Positions 20,035 through 29,541 of a DNA stretch of 64,000 nucleotides are shown one piece after another. Numbering within the stretch: position 1 is the first letter of the stretch; each line of letters begins with the position of its first letter. Under the pieces are notes generated by a model, which worked only from the letters and a program-made list of their open reading frames with translations, searched no databases and was not told where the DNA came from. The translations under genes and the position numbers were made by a program. This stretch comes from Piscicoccus intestinalis NBRC 104926 (lineage in GTDB: Bacteria; Actinomycetota; Actinomycetes; Actinomycetales; Dermatophilaceae): NCBI RefSeq assembly GCF_001515525.1, contig NZ_BCNQ01000010.1, forward strand, positions 1 through 64,000. Direction: 5' to 3'.

Positions 20035-21723
20035 TCACGGCAGCTCGTCGGCCGGCACGCCGGCCGCGTAACCGTCGCGTTGCGGGTCGGCGCCCCCGCG
20101 CAGCCGACCATCGAAGGCCGTGATCGCGTGCACGCCCGCGAAGGCGTAGCTCAGCGGGGAGCGCCGCACCTCGTAGCCGTCCGCGGTGAGCGCGTCCTCC
20201 ACGCAGGTCGGAATGCGGTTGGAGATGTCGATCGCGTCGCCGGTGGCGGCGATGCGCGGGGCGGCGACCGCCTCCTGGGTGCCCATGCCCCAGTCGAGGA
20301 GGTTGGAGACGACCTGCAGGATGCCCGGTCCGATCCACGAGGCGCCGGGAGCGCCGAGGGTGCCCACGGGCCGAGTGGGGTCGTCCGCGTCGAACAGGAG
20401 AGTGGGGCTCATCGTCGACAGCCGTCGCTTGCCGGGGGCGAGCGAATTCGCGCGTCCCGGCCGCGGATCGAAGGTGCTCATGCCGCCGTTGAGCATGAAG
20501 CCGGTGCCGGGCGGGAGGTAGCCCGACGGGTTGCCGAGTGTGTGCGTCAGCGCGACCGTCATGCCGTCGGCGTCGACCGTCGAGACGTGGGTGGTGTGCC
20601 GGGAGTCACCCGCGGGCAGCCGTTCGATGCGCACCCGCTGACCGGAGCGGATGGCATCGGCGAGGGCGTCGAGGCGGGCCGGATCGAGCAGGTCGGGCGG
20701 CGCCTCGCCGGTCCCCGCCGCATGGGCGGGGTCACCGGGAAAGTCGGGGTCGCCCGCGTACCGGTCCCGATCCCGCAGCGCGGTCTTCATGACCTCCGCA
20801 AGCAGCCGCAGGTGCTCGGCGTCGTTGTGGCGCACGTCGGGCGGGGCGGGCATGAGCCGTTCGAGCAGCGCGAGCGCCTGCAGCAGGTAGGTGCCGCCGC
20901 CGGGCGGGGCGGGCACCCCGACTCCCCAGCCGCGGTAGCCGGCACGCATCGCCGCACACTGTTGTGTGTGGAATGACCGCAGGTCGGAGACGGTGAGCAG
21001 CCCGCCGTCGCGCGTCACGGCGTCGGCGACGACCCCGGCGAGCTCGCCCTCGTAGAGGCTGTTGGGGTCGCGGGCGACGAGGTCGAGGACCTCGGCGAGC
21101 TCGGGGTTGACGACGCGTTCGCCGAGGCGTTTGGGCGTGCCGTCGTCGCGCAGGTAGAGGCGGCGACCGTCGGGCGTGAGGGCGAGCTTCTCGGCGAAGT
21201 CCATGCGGCCGTAGCGGCGTTCGTCCTGGGTGAAGACGGTGGCGACGTGCGGGCGCACGAGCCAGCCCGCGCGGGCGAGCGCGATCGCGGGCCGCACGAG
21301 GTCGTCCCACGGCAGGCGCCCGTGGGTGGCGTGGGCGTCGGCGAGCGTGCGCAGGGTGCCGGGCACGAGCACCGACGTGGGGCCGGACTCGTTGACGAAA
21401 TCGCGCACAATGAAACCGAATCCGTCGCTGGTCTCGCCGAGCACGCGGTCGGCCCACAGGTCCGGGGTCGCGGAGCCGGGCACGCGCCCGAGCCCGTCGT
21501 ACACGACCGGCTCGGTGTCGGGCGCGGCGAGATGCAGGAGGGCGAAGCCGCCGAGCCCGCACATGAGCGGGTCGACGACGCCCTGCACGAGGGCCGCGGC
21601 GATCGTCGCGTCGAGGGCGTTGCCGCCGGCCCGCAGCACGGTGGCGCCGACGTCGACCGGCTCCGGCTGGGGCGCGACGATCATCGCGGCCGGTTCGGGC
21701 AGGGTGCGCTGCGGTCGAGCCAT
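20035..21723 (-). CDS. Gamma-glutamyltransferase family protein
   Basis: A 562-residue N-terminal-nucleophile hydrolase precursor. The processing site is TTHVSTVD, with Thr377 the predicted nucleophile and new N-terminus of the small subunit, giving about 376- and 186-residue chains. Other family blocks: GGNALDATIAAALVQGVVDP, GLGGFALLHL, PGTLRTLADAHATHG and LNGGMSTFDP. No signal peptide is evident, so the protein may be cytoplasmic. It could act on gamma-glutamyl compounds such as glutathione or cephalosporin-like acyl chains; the substrate cannot be assigned. Confidence 0.88.
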   Translation of the reverse strand: MARPQRTLPEPAAMIVAPQPEPVDVGATVLRAGGNALDATIAAALVQGVVDPLMCGLGGFALLHLAAPDTEPVVYDGLGRVPGSATPDLWADRVLGETSDGFGFIVRDFVNESGPTSVLVPGTLRTLADAHATHGRLPWDDLVRPAIALARAGWLVRPHVATVFTQDERRYGRMDFAEKLALTPDGRRLYLRDDGTPKRLGERVVNPELAEVLDLVARDPNSLYEGELAGVVADAVTRDGGLLTVSDLRSFHTQQCAAMRAGYRGWGVGVPAPPGGGTYLLQALALLERLMPAPPDVRHNDAEHLRLLAEVMKTALRDRDRYAGDPDFPGDPAHAAGTGEAPPDLLDPARLDALADAIRSGQRVRIERLPAGDSRHTTHVSTVDADGMTVALTHTLGNPSGYLPPGTGFMLNGGMSTFDPRPGRANSLAPGKRRLSTMSPTLLFDADDPTRPVGTLGAPGASWIGPGILQVVSNLLDWGMGTQEAVAAPRIAATGDAIDISNRIPTCVEDALTADGYEVRRSPLSYAFAGVHAITAFDGRLRGGADPQRDGYAAGVPADELP

Positions 21724-21876
21724 GCCGGCCAGGCTACGGAGACGACCGGGCGACGGCGACCCGCGCCTGTTTCCCGGCGCCAGGGGTATGGCTAAAACCG
21801 CTGTTCACGGCGCGTTCTCCCGTCTTGTCGGCGGTCGCGGGTACGGTGCCGGAAACCCACCGATCAAGGAGATCTC

Positions 21877-22287
21877 ATGGCCCTGCAGCTCAACCCGTAC
21901 CTGACGTTTTCCGGGCAGGCGAAGGAGGCAATGGAGTTCTACGCCGACGTGCTCGGCGGCACGCTCAACGTCATGACGTTCCGAGACGCCGACACCGACA
22001 TCGACGGCATCATGCACGCCGCCCTGGAGACGCCCACTGGCTTCCATCTGTACGCCAGCGACCAGTTCGAGCGCATGGGCCCGGATCTCGTGCACGGCAA
22101 CAACATCCAGATCAGCCTCTCCGGCGACGAGGCCGACGCGCTGCGCGGCTTCTGGAGCAGGCTGGCCGAGGGCGGCCAGGTCGTCATGCCGCTGGAGCGC
22201 CAGATGTGGGGCGACGACTACGGCCTGGTCACCGACAAGTTCGGGATCTCCTGGCACGTCAACATCGCCGGGGGCGCCGCTGAGTAG
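21877..22287 (+). CDS. VOC-superfamily (PhnB/glyoxalase-like) protein
   Basis: A 136-residue protein with the paired beta-alpha-beta VOC fold: NPYLTFSGQAKEAMEFYADVLGG start, and a second half ending MWGDDYGLVTDKFGISWHVN, as in PhnB-type proteins. A strong AAGGAG ribosome-binding site lies just before the ATG. The substrate is unknown; family members include metal-dependent isomerases and resistance proteins. Confidence 0.85.
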   Translation: MALQLNPYLTFSGQAKEAMEFYADVLGGTLNVMTFRDADTDIDGIMHAALETPTGFHLYASDQFERMGPDLVHGNNIQISLSGDEADALRGFWSRLAEGGQVVMPLERQMWGDDYGLVTDKFGISWHVNIAGGAAE

Positions 22288-22335
22288 CCGAGCGGTTCAG
22301 CAGCGACGTCGGTGAGTGGCCGGCGGCTGCACCCC

Positions 22336-22902
22336 TCAGGTCGCCGGGGCCCAGGGCGTGACGAAGTCGTTCGCCGGGCGGCCTTCCACGGCGGCGTTGA
22401 GCTCGGCGGCCTTGGCGCCGTCGATCGCTTCGCGCAGCAGGTCGGCGTGCCCGGCGTGCCGGGCGAATTCCTCGACGTGGTGCACGACGAGGTAACGCAG
22501 CGCGCCCTCGCGGGGCTGCGTCACCCCGTACCAGGGAAACGGCCCCATCGGCATCGTCGCGTCGAGGTCGGCGGATCCGACCATGTCGAGGTAGCGCCCG
22601 CACAGGCGGGCGTAGATCTCACGCATGCGCTCGAGGGACTCGTCCGCGGCGAGGGCGAACGTGCCGTAGAAGTCGCCCAGGTCGAGGTCCGGATCGGGTT
22701 CGTGGCCGGCGCCGGCGAGCGCGCCGGACATGCACCAGGCCACGTGCTTGAGCAAGCCGGCCAGGCTCAGCTCCGAGGGCAGCGGCCGAGACCGCGCCTG
22801 CTCCTCGGTCAGTCCGTGGGAGGCGTCGCGGACGGCGTTCAGCTGCTGCTCCAGGTAGTTGACGAGCGTCGTGCGTTCGTCGTGGACTGCGGGAAAGTAC
22901 AT
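22336..22902 (-). CDS. DinB-family (mycothiol-dependent type) protein
   Basis: A 188-residue four-helix DinB/DUF664-type protein. Metal-ligand histidines typical of the fold are seen in LAGLLKHVAWC and LVVHHVEEFARHAGHADLLRE. Actinobacterial relatives include mycothiol-dependent isomerases and S-transferases. Converges on the VOC gene with a 48-base gap. Substrate unknown. Confidence 0.85.
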   Translation of the reverse strand: MYFPAVHDERTTLVNYLEQQLNAVRDASHGLTEEQARSRPLPSELSLAGLLKHVAWCMSGALAGAGHEPDPDLDLGDFYGTFALAADESLERMREIYARLCGRYLDMVGSADLDATMPMGPFPWYGVTQPREGALRYLVVHHVEEFARHAGHADLLREAIDGAKAAELNAAVEGRPANDFVTPWAPAT

Positions 22903-23047
22903 GGTCGGCTCCTGTCCTCAGGTGGCTTGGTCCCCTCACCGTCGACGATGAACAGGTCCGATCCCGTCCGCTATGGTCGGCCGACCGCGCTCACCGCACG
23001 AGTATCGCGGCGGGGCCGGCGCGCCCGCCTCACCCGCGAGCGAGTGC

Positions 23048-23842
23048 TCAACCCGCCTGAGCCGGGCTGTGGGCGAGCACGACACTGGCTCCGACGGCGA
23101 GCGCAACGCCAAGGAGTGCCGCGAGGTCCCAGCCGGGCCGAACGGTGTCGCCGAGCACGGCCACCCCGAGCAGTCCCGGCACGACGACCTCGACGACCCA
23201 CAGCGCGGCGGTCGCCGGACCGATGGGTCCGCGCTCGAGCGAGCGGGCGTACATCACCGCGCCGATGACGCCGTAGGCGACGACCAGCCAGGTCATCGGG
23301 TCGGAGAGCGTGGCGGCGAGGCTCCCTTCGCCGAGTCGGGCGACTCGGGCTCCGATCGCGGCCCCGGAGAAGCCGAGCGCGGCGAGCACGGCCAGCGGCA
23401 CCGAGCGCCCGCGGCGGTACGCCAGCGCGCTGACGAGCCCGAGCACCACGAGACCGACCGCCAGCGCCGGATCGAACCACCCCGGAGCCGGGCGGGTCGA
23501 TTCGGCTGCGGCGGAGGCCGACACGAGCACCAGACCCACGGTGACGACGGCCACCGCCGCCACGTCGCGCCGGACCATGCGCACCTTGAGCACGGGCACC
23601 GCGACGAGCACCGTGACGGCGAGCGACCCGGCGAGCAGCGACTGCACGGCGAACAGCGGCAGCCGCGTCAGGGCGAGCAGCGAGCACAGCCAGGCCAACC
23701 CGTCTCCGGCGAGACCGGCGAGGTAGCCGGGGTGACGCAGCACGGCCGGCCCGCTGGCGCGCGCGGCGGCGTATCCCTGCGACACCGACGCGAGCCCGTA
23801 CAGCACCATGCCGCCGAGGGCGGCGAGGAAGGCGAGAGTCAC
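23048..23842 (-). CDS. DMT/EamA-like integral membrane protein
   Basis: A 264-residue protein with eight to ten hydrophobic helices, beginning MTLAFLAALGGMVLYGLASVSQGYAAAR and ending in an ALLGVALAVGASVVL helix. The length and helix pattern suit an EamA/DMT-type transporter-like protein common in actinobacteria. No substrate motif is visible. It stands alone. Confidence 0.7.
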   Translation of the reverse strand: MTLAFLAALGGMVLYGLASVSQGYAAARASGPAVLRHPGYLAGLAGDGLAWLCSLLALTRLPLFAVQSLLAGSLAVTVLVAVPVLKVRMVRRDVAAVAVVTVGLVLVSASAAAESTRPAPGWFDPALAVGLVVLGLVSALAYRRGRSVPLAVLAALGFSGAAIGARVARLGEGSLAATLSDPMTWLVVAYGVIGAVMYARSLERGPIGPATAALWVVEVVVPGLLGVAVLGDTVRPGWDLAALLGVALAVGASVVLAHSPAQAG

Positions 23843-24057
23843 GCGGCCATCCTCGCGCCCTACCGAATCCCCTCAGCAGCGGCCTGACGCACGAGACGCT
23901 CGATGCCGCGCGGAGCGGTGCGGGTTCGGGTGCCCACTCGGTCGCAGACTCGGTGTCCGCTCCAGGTTCGCCTGCCCCCGAGGCCGTTCGCCCGTACAGT
24001 GACCGCGACGTGCCCTACCTGAGCACCACGAGCACCCCAGAGCACCGGGAGGCGAAG

Positions 24058-25812
24058 ATGCCCCGATCGTTGCTGCGAGTCACCACCGCCGCGGCCTGTG
24101 CGGCCCTGGTGGCGACCGGCCTGGCCACACCCTCCGCCGCGTCGGCCGACCGGTCCAACCCGTCCGCGTCGGCCGGCCCGACCGCCGCCTCCGGCCCGGC
24201 CAACCGGTCCGACGACACGCAGGCCAGTTGCGCAGCCCTGGAGGGACTGCGGGTCCCCGCCAAAGACATCGGTCTACGTACGCGAGGGGCCACGATCACG
24301 GCGACGAACCCGCAGGACTCTCCCGCCTCCTTCTGCCAGGTACTCGGCGAGATCCACCCGGTCGACCGGTCCGCGCCGCCGATCCGCTTCCAGGTCAACC
24401 TCCCTCGCGACTGGAACCGGCGCACGATGCTGTTCGGCGGAGGCGGGTACAACGGCACGATCGCCGCCGGTGTCGGGCAGGTGCCCGCGGGCCCGGTGAC
24501 CGGACCGACTCCGCTGCAGCAGGGGTACGTCACCTACGGCAGCGACTCGGGCCATCAGGCGGGCCCGGCCACGAGCCGCGACGGACGGTTCCTCGCCAAT
24601 GACGGGGCGCTGGCCAACTTCGCCGGTGACGCGCTGAAGAAGACCCACGACGTGGCGATGCGCCTCGTCCGTGAGCGCTACGGCGCGGCACCGACATTCC
24701 GTTACGTCGCGGGTGGCTCGACCGGCGGCCGGGAGGCGCTCATCGCCGTGAGCCGGTGGCCGCGCGACTTCGACGGGGCGATCGCGCTGTACCCGGCCTG
24801 GAACGCGGTCGCGCTCAACCTGCAGTTCGGCGCGATGGCGCGGCAACTCGCTCGGCCGGGCGCCTACCCCAGCCAGGCCAAACGCACCGCGCTGCTCACC
24901 GCGGCGACCCAGGCCTGCGACACACTCGACGGCCTCGCCGACGGCGTGATCTCGAACCAGAAGGCCTGCGATCAACGGTTCGACCCGGCGACCGCGAGGC
25001 TGGACGGCGTGCCCTTGCGCTGCCCCGCCGGCAAGGACACCGGCCCGAACTGCCTGTCGGACGAGCAGATCCGCTCGTTCCGGGTGCTCGACGACCCGAT
25101 GCGGCTCGGCTACCGGCTGGCCAACGGGGCCCGCGGCTACCCGGGCTTCACGACCTGGGGCACGGACTTCGGGCGGCTGTCCGACCACCCGCTGCAGGCG
25201 ACGGTCGTCAACCTCACGCTCGGCCTCGTCGCGCCCGCGTCGCCGATGCCGCCGGTGACCGCGACCGCCAGCCCGCCGTACGGGGCGACGTTCTGGGACG
25301 AATGGGTGCGCTACGGCGTCACCCGCGACGCCGGATTCGACTCGCTGTCCCTGGACCCGACCCACCCCGGCACGTGGCGCCAGCGGATCGTCGAGCTGAG
25401 CCGGCTCCAGGAGGCCGACACCCGCGGCCTGCGCGCGTTCGCCCGCCGAGGCGGCAAGATCCTCGTGGCGCACGGCGTGCACGACGGTCTGGTGAGCAAT
25501 CGCGCCTCGCAGGACTACCTGCAGCGTGTCCGAGACGAGGTGGGCACCAAGCGATCTCACGACCTGATCCGCTACTACGAGATCCCCGGCTACGGGCACG
25601 CGGCCAGCACGGTGTTCAACGCCGAGTGGGACTCGTTGCGCGCGCTGACCGACTGGGTCGAGCGCGATCGGGCGCCGCGGGCGCAGGTCGTCACCGACCG
25701 GGCTGGCGAGCCGGACGGCCGCACGCGTCCGCTGTGCGAGTTCCCCACGTGGCCGCGTTACGACTCCGGCGACGTGAACCGCGCCGAGAGCTTCCGCTGC
25801 TCCCGAGGATAA
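24058..25812 (+). CDS. Secreted tannase/feruloyl esterase family alpha/beta hydrolase
   Basis: A 584-residue protein with a signal peptide (RVTTAAACAALVATGLATPSAASA). Family hallmarks: NLPRDWNRRTMLFGGGGYNG-type oxyanion region, nucleophile Ser221 in GGSTGGREAL, then Asp476 in HDGLVSN and His514 in GYGHAAS completing the triad, and paired cysteines near the lid. It should hydrolyse esters of gallic, ferulic or other aromatic acids outside the cell. The ATG at 24058 follows GGGAGG by five bases. Confidence 0.88.
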   Translation: MPRSLLRVTTAAACAALVATGLATPSAASADRSNPSASAGPTAASGPANRSDDTQASCAALEGLRVPAKDIGLRTRGATITATNPQDSPASFCQVLGEIHPVDRSAPPIRFQVNLPRDWNRRTMLFGGGGYNGTIAAGVGQVPAGPVTGPTPLQQGYVTYGSDSGHQAGPATSRDGRFLANDGALANFAGDALKKTHDVAMRLVRERYGAAPTFRYVAGGSTGGREALIAVSRWPRDFDGAIALYPAWNAVALNLQFGAMARQLARPGAYPSQAKRTALLTAATQACDTLDGLADGVISNQKACDQRFDPATARLDGVPLRCPAGKDTGPNCLSDEQIRSFRVLDDPMRLGYRLANGARGYPGFTTWGTDFGRLSDHPLQATVVNLTLGLVAPASPMPPVTATASPPYGATFWDEWVRYGVTRDAGFDSLSLDPTHPGTWRQRIVELSRLQEADTRGLRAFARRGGKILVAHGVHDGLVSNRASQDYLQRVRDEVGTKRSHDLIRYYEIPGYGHAASTVFNAEWDSLRALTDWVERDRAPRAQVVTDRAGEPDGRTRPLCEFPTWPRYDSGDVNRAESFRCSRG

Positions 25813-25881
25813 GTGCGCAAAAGCGACCAAAGGATCTGACCTGTAAAAATGCCCACATAGGACCAATGGGCCGATGCCTGT

Positions 25882-25895
25882 CGGACGATCGTCCG
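25882..25895. promoter_or_regulatory. 14-bp perfect palindrome, candidate operator
   Basis: CGGACGATCGTCCG, 13 bases before the ATG of the small three-helix protein at 25909. Position suggests a regulator site, but no regulator can be named. Confidence 0.35.
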
Positions 25896-25908
25896 CCATC
25901 ATGAGTCC

Positions 25909-26160
25909 ATGTCCGGTTCACGATCCGAGCAGGAGGGGCTCAGGGAGGTGCTCCGACGCCTGCAGGAGGCGTTCGATGCCGTTCCCAGCGAGATCATCGA
26001 GGAGTGGGTGCGCCGCGAGCATGCGGCGCTGACCGGCCCGATCCGCGACTTCGTTCCCGTGCTCGTGGAGAAGGCGGTCAGAGACCAGCTTCGCGCCCTT
26101 CAGCGGCGCGCCGAGGTGATCATGACGCCCCTCAACGAGGCCGCCGGCCTCGGGGTCTGA
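25909..26160 (+). CDS. Small three-helix-bundle dimerization domain protein
   Basis: An 83-residue helical protein (LREVLRRLQEAFDAVPSEIIEEWVRREHA...IRDFVPVLVEKAVRDQLRAL). This matches the actinobacterial three-helix bundle dimerization domain family, small proteins of unknown function often in many copies per genome. The FVPVLVEKA motif is the recognisable core. Confidence 0.75.
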   Translation: MSGSRSEQEGLREVLRRLQEAFDAVPSEIIEEWVRREHAALTGPIRDFVPVLVEKAVRDQLRALQRRAEVIMTPLNEAAGLGV

Positions 26161-26393
26161 CCGTCGAGTTCACTGGTCGAAACGGCGATCTCGGCCGGTG
26201 ATACGGGACCGGGCGGGTCGCACGGAACCACGTCCGCGGAGCCGGTTTCGCGGAGCCCGACCGGCCCGGTCCGACGGCTCAGGCTCACGTGCGAAAAGGT
26301 GGGCGCGGCGAGCGGCCCCAAGTAACGCCACCCGCCGCCACCCGACGCGCCAGCCGACGCCGTCCGACGCGACCCGACGAGTACCCCGACGCG

Positions 26394-26756
26394 TCACCCC
26401 AGCGGCTTCGCGAAGCTGAGCTCATGCCCGTCGGGGTCGCGCAGGTGGAAGTACCGCTCGCCCCACGGCGCGTCGGCCGGCTCCGTCTCCGGAGAATGCC
26501 CGGCGGCGACGGCCCGGCGGTGCACGGCATCGACGTCGGCGACCCAGATGATCGCCCTCCCCCACACCGGCTCCGCCGGGCGCCACGCGGGGTCGAGCTG
26601 CACGTTGAGGAAGCTGCGCCCGCACCGGAACGTCGTGAATTCGTCGCTGCGGTAGGCGGTCTCGAAGCCCAGCGACTCGTAGAACGCCGCCGATCGGGCC
26701 ATGTCGGCGGTCACGAGGGTGACGGCGTTGATCTCACGAAACGGCGACGCGGACAT
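26394..26756 (-). CDS. VOC-family (glyoxalase/bleomycin-resistance type) protein
   Basis: A 120-residue protein with a single VOC module: REINAVTLVTADMARSAAFYESLGFE, ends YFHLRDPDGHELSFAKPLG. The DPDGHELS end carries the usual second-half metal/structural motif. ATG at 26756 was chosen as the family N-terminus. Substrate unknown. Confidence 0.85.
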   Translation of the reverse strand: MSASPFREINAVTLVTADMARSAAFYESLGFETAYRSDEFTTFRCGRSFLNVQLDPAWRPAEPVWGRAIIWVADVDAVHRRAVAAGHSPETEPADAPWGERYFHLRDPDGHELSFAKPLG

Positions 26757-26840
26757 GAGCCAACCGTGGCAGAACCCCGCTGTGCCGGCGCGCCCGGGCG
26801 ACGGATTGCCTCGAGCCGAGCCGCCCTGAAAGATGTGCGG

Positions 26841-27596
26841 GTGCCACCGGAACTGTCCCTGCTCGTCACGTGCGCCGCGCTCGCCGCGGCCACGGTGGCG
26901 CAGCGCGTCGTGGGCATGGGCTTCGGCATCATCATGGCGCCGCTCGTGGCGATCATCGACGGGCCGCTCGCCGCGGTGCTCGTCGTCAACGTGTACGCGG
27001 CGCTCGCGTGCGCGCTCATGGTGCCGGGCCTGTGGCGCCACATCGACTGGAGCCGGTGGCGCTGGCTCGTCGTCCCCGCGACCGTCGGCAGCGTCGCCGG
27101 TCTGTTGATCGCGCGCGCCACCGACGCCGACGTGCTGCGGGTCGGAGTCGGGGTGGCCGCCCTCGCGTCGGTCGTCGTCTCGGTGCGCTTCGCCCGCACG
27201 GACCATCGCGTCGACGGCCCGGGCACGCGCACGGCGGCGGGCGCGACGATCGGCCTGCTGAACTCCTCGGTGGCGCTCGGCGCCCCGCCGATCGCGGTGT
27301 ACGCCATGGTCAGCCGCTGGAACAACCCGTCGTTCACCGCGACGATGCAGCCGTTCTGGGTGGTGTTGTGCCTGGTCACACTCGCGCAACGGCAGCTCGT
27401 CGCGCCGGGCGGGGCGCCGGCCTGGCCGTGGTGGGGCTGGGTCGTCGCCGCCGTCGCGACGACCGCGGGGAGCCTGACCGCGGAGCCCGTCGCTCGCCGC
27501 GTGCCGCCGCGGGTGGCCCGGCTCGGGGTCATCGCGCTGTCGCTGGCCAGCGGCGTCGCGGTCACGGCGGTCGGCCTCGCGGGGCTGCTCGGCTGA
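26841..27596 (+). CDS. TauE/SafE family permease
   Basis: A 251-residue membrane protein with about eight helices: QRVVGMGFGIIMAPLVAIIDG near the start is the typical TauE/SafE block (normally with a conserved G-x-G-F-G), with an internal repeat after residue 120 (GLLNSSVALGAPPIAVY). The family exports or imports small organosulfur or carboxylate anions. GTG at 26841 was chosen with GAAAGA seven bases upstream; GTG at 26835 is equally possible. Confidence 0.85.
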   Translation: MPPELSLLVTCAALAAATVAQRVVGMGFGIIMAPLVAIIDGPLAAVLVVNVYAALACALMVPGLWRHIDWSRWRWLVVPATVGSVAGLLIARATDADVLRVGVGVAALASVVVSVRFARTDHRVDGPGTRTAAGATIGLLNSSVALGAPPIAVYAMVSRWNNPSFTATMQPFWVVLCLVTLAQRQLVAPGGAPAWPWWGWVVAAVATTAGSLTAEPVARRVPPRVARLGVIALSLASGVAVTAVGLAGLLG

Positions 27597-27633
27597 GCGA
27601 CCCCGCGAGGGGCGGGTCGGCCGCGAACGACGC

Positions 27634-27870
27634 TCACTCGGCCGGAAGCTCGGCGAACGCCTTCTTCACACCGAAGTACCAGTCCAGCGACTTCTTCGGC
27701 CGCTTCCACCGGCCCTTCATGTCCTCGCGGGCGGGCTGGTGCGCGGTGTCGCCGGCGTCCTCGCGCTCTTTGAGGTGCCGGTCCTGGGCCTGGATGACGT
27801 CGTCGGCGCTCTCGCCCCGGTGGGCCAGGTCGCAGGGTCCGCCGAGCTGTCGGCAGGTCATGGTCTTCAT
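27634..27870 (-). CDS. DUF1059 family small protein
   Basis: A 78-residue protein starting MKTMTCRQLGGPCDLAHRGESADDVIQAQDRHLKE, the full DUF1059 signature with its two conserved cysteines. The C-terminal 35 residues (PAREDMKGRWKRPKKSLDWYFGVKKAF) exceed the core domain. It follows the sigma factor gene on the same strand by 74 bases and may be its regulated partner. Function unknown. Confidence 0.85.
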   Translation of the reverse strand: MKTMTCRQLGGPCDLAHRGESADDVIQAQDRHLKEREDAGDTAHQPAREDMKGRWKRPKKSLDWYFGVKKAFAELPAE

Positions 27871-27944
27871 GTCGGGTCCTTCCGTGGCGGTGGATGAGGT
27901 GCCTACACCGAGTTGACGGGCGGCGGGCGGCCGATGTGACCGGC

Positions 27945-28808
27945 TCAGCGGGTCGGCTTCACGGCGCCGTCGGCGCGCTTGACGAGCTGAGCCAGCAGAC
28001 CCGGCTCCGCGCGGAAGTCGATGCGGCGCACGAGACCGTCGGTCACGGTGAAATCGAAGGCGACCCGGGCCACGCCGCGGTCGAACCAGGCGGCGCCGGG
28101 CCGGCCGGCGACGAACACGGGGAAGGCGGTCGCGGCGGCGCCGTCGAAGAAGTCGGCCACCTGCGCGCGCCCGGCGATCCGCGTCGGCGTGCCGATCGCG
28201 ACCGCGGCCTCGTCGCCGGCGATCACGGCGTCGGGAGCCAGTAGCTCCAGGAGCCGGGCCAGCTCGCCGCCCTTGGCGGCGGCGAGGAAGGCGTCGACCA
28301 CCTGCCAATCGGCGGGCCGACCCCCGTCGTCGTCAGGGCCCGCGGCGAGCGAGACCTTTCCCCTCGCCCGGGAGGCGAGCTTGCGCGCCGCCGCGGGGCT
28401 GGCGTCGAGCACGCGCGCGGTGAGGTCGAAGTCGAGGCCGAAGCTGTCGTGCAGCACGAACGCCACCCGCTCGCGGGGCGTGAGCCGGTCGAGCACGACC
28501 TGCAGCGCCAAGCCGACGGACTCGGCGAGCACGACATCGTCCGTCGGGTCGCCGGCGTCGACGGCCGGGTCGATGTCGTCGACGGGCTCGGGGATGCGGG
28601 CGCGCAACCGGTCCAGGCACAGGCGCGAGGTGACCGTCGTCAACCACGCGGGCAGGCTCTCGATGTCGGCGGTCGTGGCGTGCAGCCGCAGCCAGGCCTG
28701 CTGAACCACGTCCTGCGCCTCGGCGGCGTCGCCGAGCATGCGGGTGGCCAGGCCGACGAGACGCGGTCGTTGCGCTTCGAAGGCGGCCGTCGTGTCCGTT
28801 TCGCTCAT
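27945..28808 (-). CDS. sigJ: ECF41-type RNA polymerase sigma factor with SnoaL-like C-terminus
   Basis: A 287-residue protein: sigma-2 region (RPRLVGLATRMLGDAAEAQDVVQQAWLRLH), sigma-4 region (LDRLTPRERVAFVLHDSFGLDFDLTARVLDASPAAARKLASRARGK in outline), then a SnoaL-like domain from about residue 180 (WQVVDAFLAAAKGGELARLLELLAPDAV). This arrangement defines ECF41/SigJ factors, where the C-terminal domain replaces an anti-sigma factor. The ATG at 28808 gives MSETDTT. Its own target promoter was not recognised here. Confidence 0.88.
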   Translation of the reverse strand: MSETDTTAAFEAQRPRLVGLATRMLGDAAEAQDVVQQAWLRLHATTADIESLPAWLTTVTSRLCLDRLRARIPEPVDDIDPAVDAGDPTDDVVLAESVGLALQVVLDRLTPRERVAFVLHDSFGLDFDLTARVLDASPAAARKLASRARGKVSLAAGPDDDGGRPADWQVVDAFLAAAKGGELARLLELLAPDAVIAGDEAAVAIGTPTRIAGRAQVADFFDGAAATAFPVFVAGRPGAAWFDRGVARVAFDFTVTDGLVRRIDFRAEPGLLAQLVKRADGAVKPTR

Positions 28809-28860
28809 GGATCTTTGACGCTGCTCGCGCGCGGAGTGTGACGGCAGCCGGAGCGGGTGG

Positions 28861-29139
28861 TCACCCGGTGATCGAGAAGCGGGTGTGACCCTTCGGGCTG
28901 GCCGGATGCACCGACACCGAGGTGACACGCGACCCACGCGGGCCCTGGCGACACCAGTCGACGAGCGCGCCGACGGCGTCGGCGTCGCCCTCGAAGTGCG
29001 CCGAGACGGTGCCCTCGTCGTCGTTGTTGCGCACCCAACCGTTGACGCCCAGTCGGCGGGCCTGGTCCTGGCAGGAGTAGCGGAAGCCTACGCCCTGCAC
29101 GTAGCCGTCCACCTCGACCTCGACGCTCTTGTCAGCCAT
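28861..29139 (-). CDS. acyP: Acylphosphatase
   Basis: A 92-residue protein with both catalytic elements: the phosphate cradle GYVQGVGFRYSC, containing the catalytic Arg, and GWVRNNDDEGTV, containing the catalytic Asn. It hydrolyses acyl phosphates. The C-terminus KGHTRFSITG is typical. ATG at 29139. Confidence 0.95.
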   Translation of the reverse strand: MADKSVEVEVDGYVQGVGFRYSCQDQARRLGVNGWVRNNDDEGTVSAHFEGDADAVGALVDWCRQGPRGSRVTSVSVHPASPKGHTRFSITG

Positions 29140-29232
29140 GTGCGTGAGTATGACGGCGCGGCCTCGCCGGGGCAGCCCGGAGACGCGATCTGCGCCGATC
29201 GGGTCAGTGGCACTCGAGGGCACCCCAGTGCG

Positions 29233-29541
29233 CTAGAGAACGTCCTCGAGGTCGTAGGCCGAGTGCAGCGCCTCGGTCAGCACCGGTTCCTGGTCGGAGA
29301 AGAACCAGCCGATCTGTCGCTCCAGGTCGCGCTGGGGCACGGTGACGACATTGTCGAGATTGACGACACACGCTCCGTCGAGGCCGTTCCTCACCCCGAC
29401 CGGCACCTCGACCGACAGGCCCCGGACGCGGCTCGTGATGGGCGCGACGCTCACGCGGGTCATCCGTGGGCGGGAGGTCTCCCGCGTCAACATCAGGACC
29501 GGCCGCACCTTGTCGAGTCGCGCCAGCAGGATCGGGCGCAT
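29233..29541 (-). CDS. mazF: MazF/PemK-type endoribonuclease toxin
   Basis: A 102-residue MazF-fold protein: KVRPVLMLTRE near the start, TRVSVAPITSRVRGLSVEVPVG and GACVVNLDNVVTVP. It should cleave mRNA when free of antitoxin. Its ATG overlaps the antitoxin stop (ATGA), so the pair is translationally coupled with antitoxin first, the usual order. Confidence 0.9.
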   Translation of the reverse strand: MRPILLARLDKVRPVLMLTRETSRPRMTRVSVAPITSRVRGLSVEVPVGVRNGLDGACVVNLDNVVTVPQRDLERQIGWFFSDQEPVLTEALHSAYDLEDVL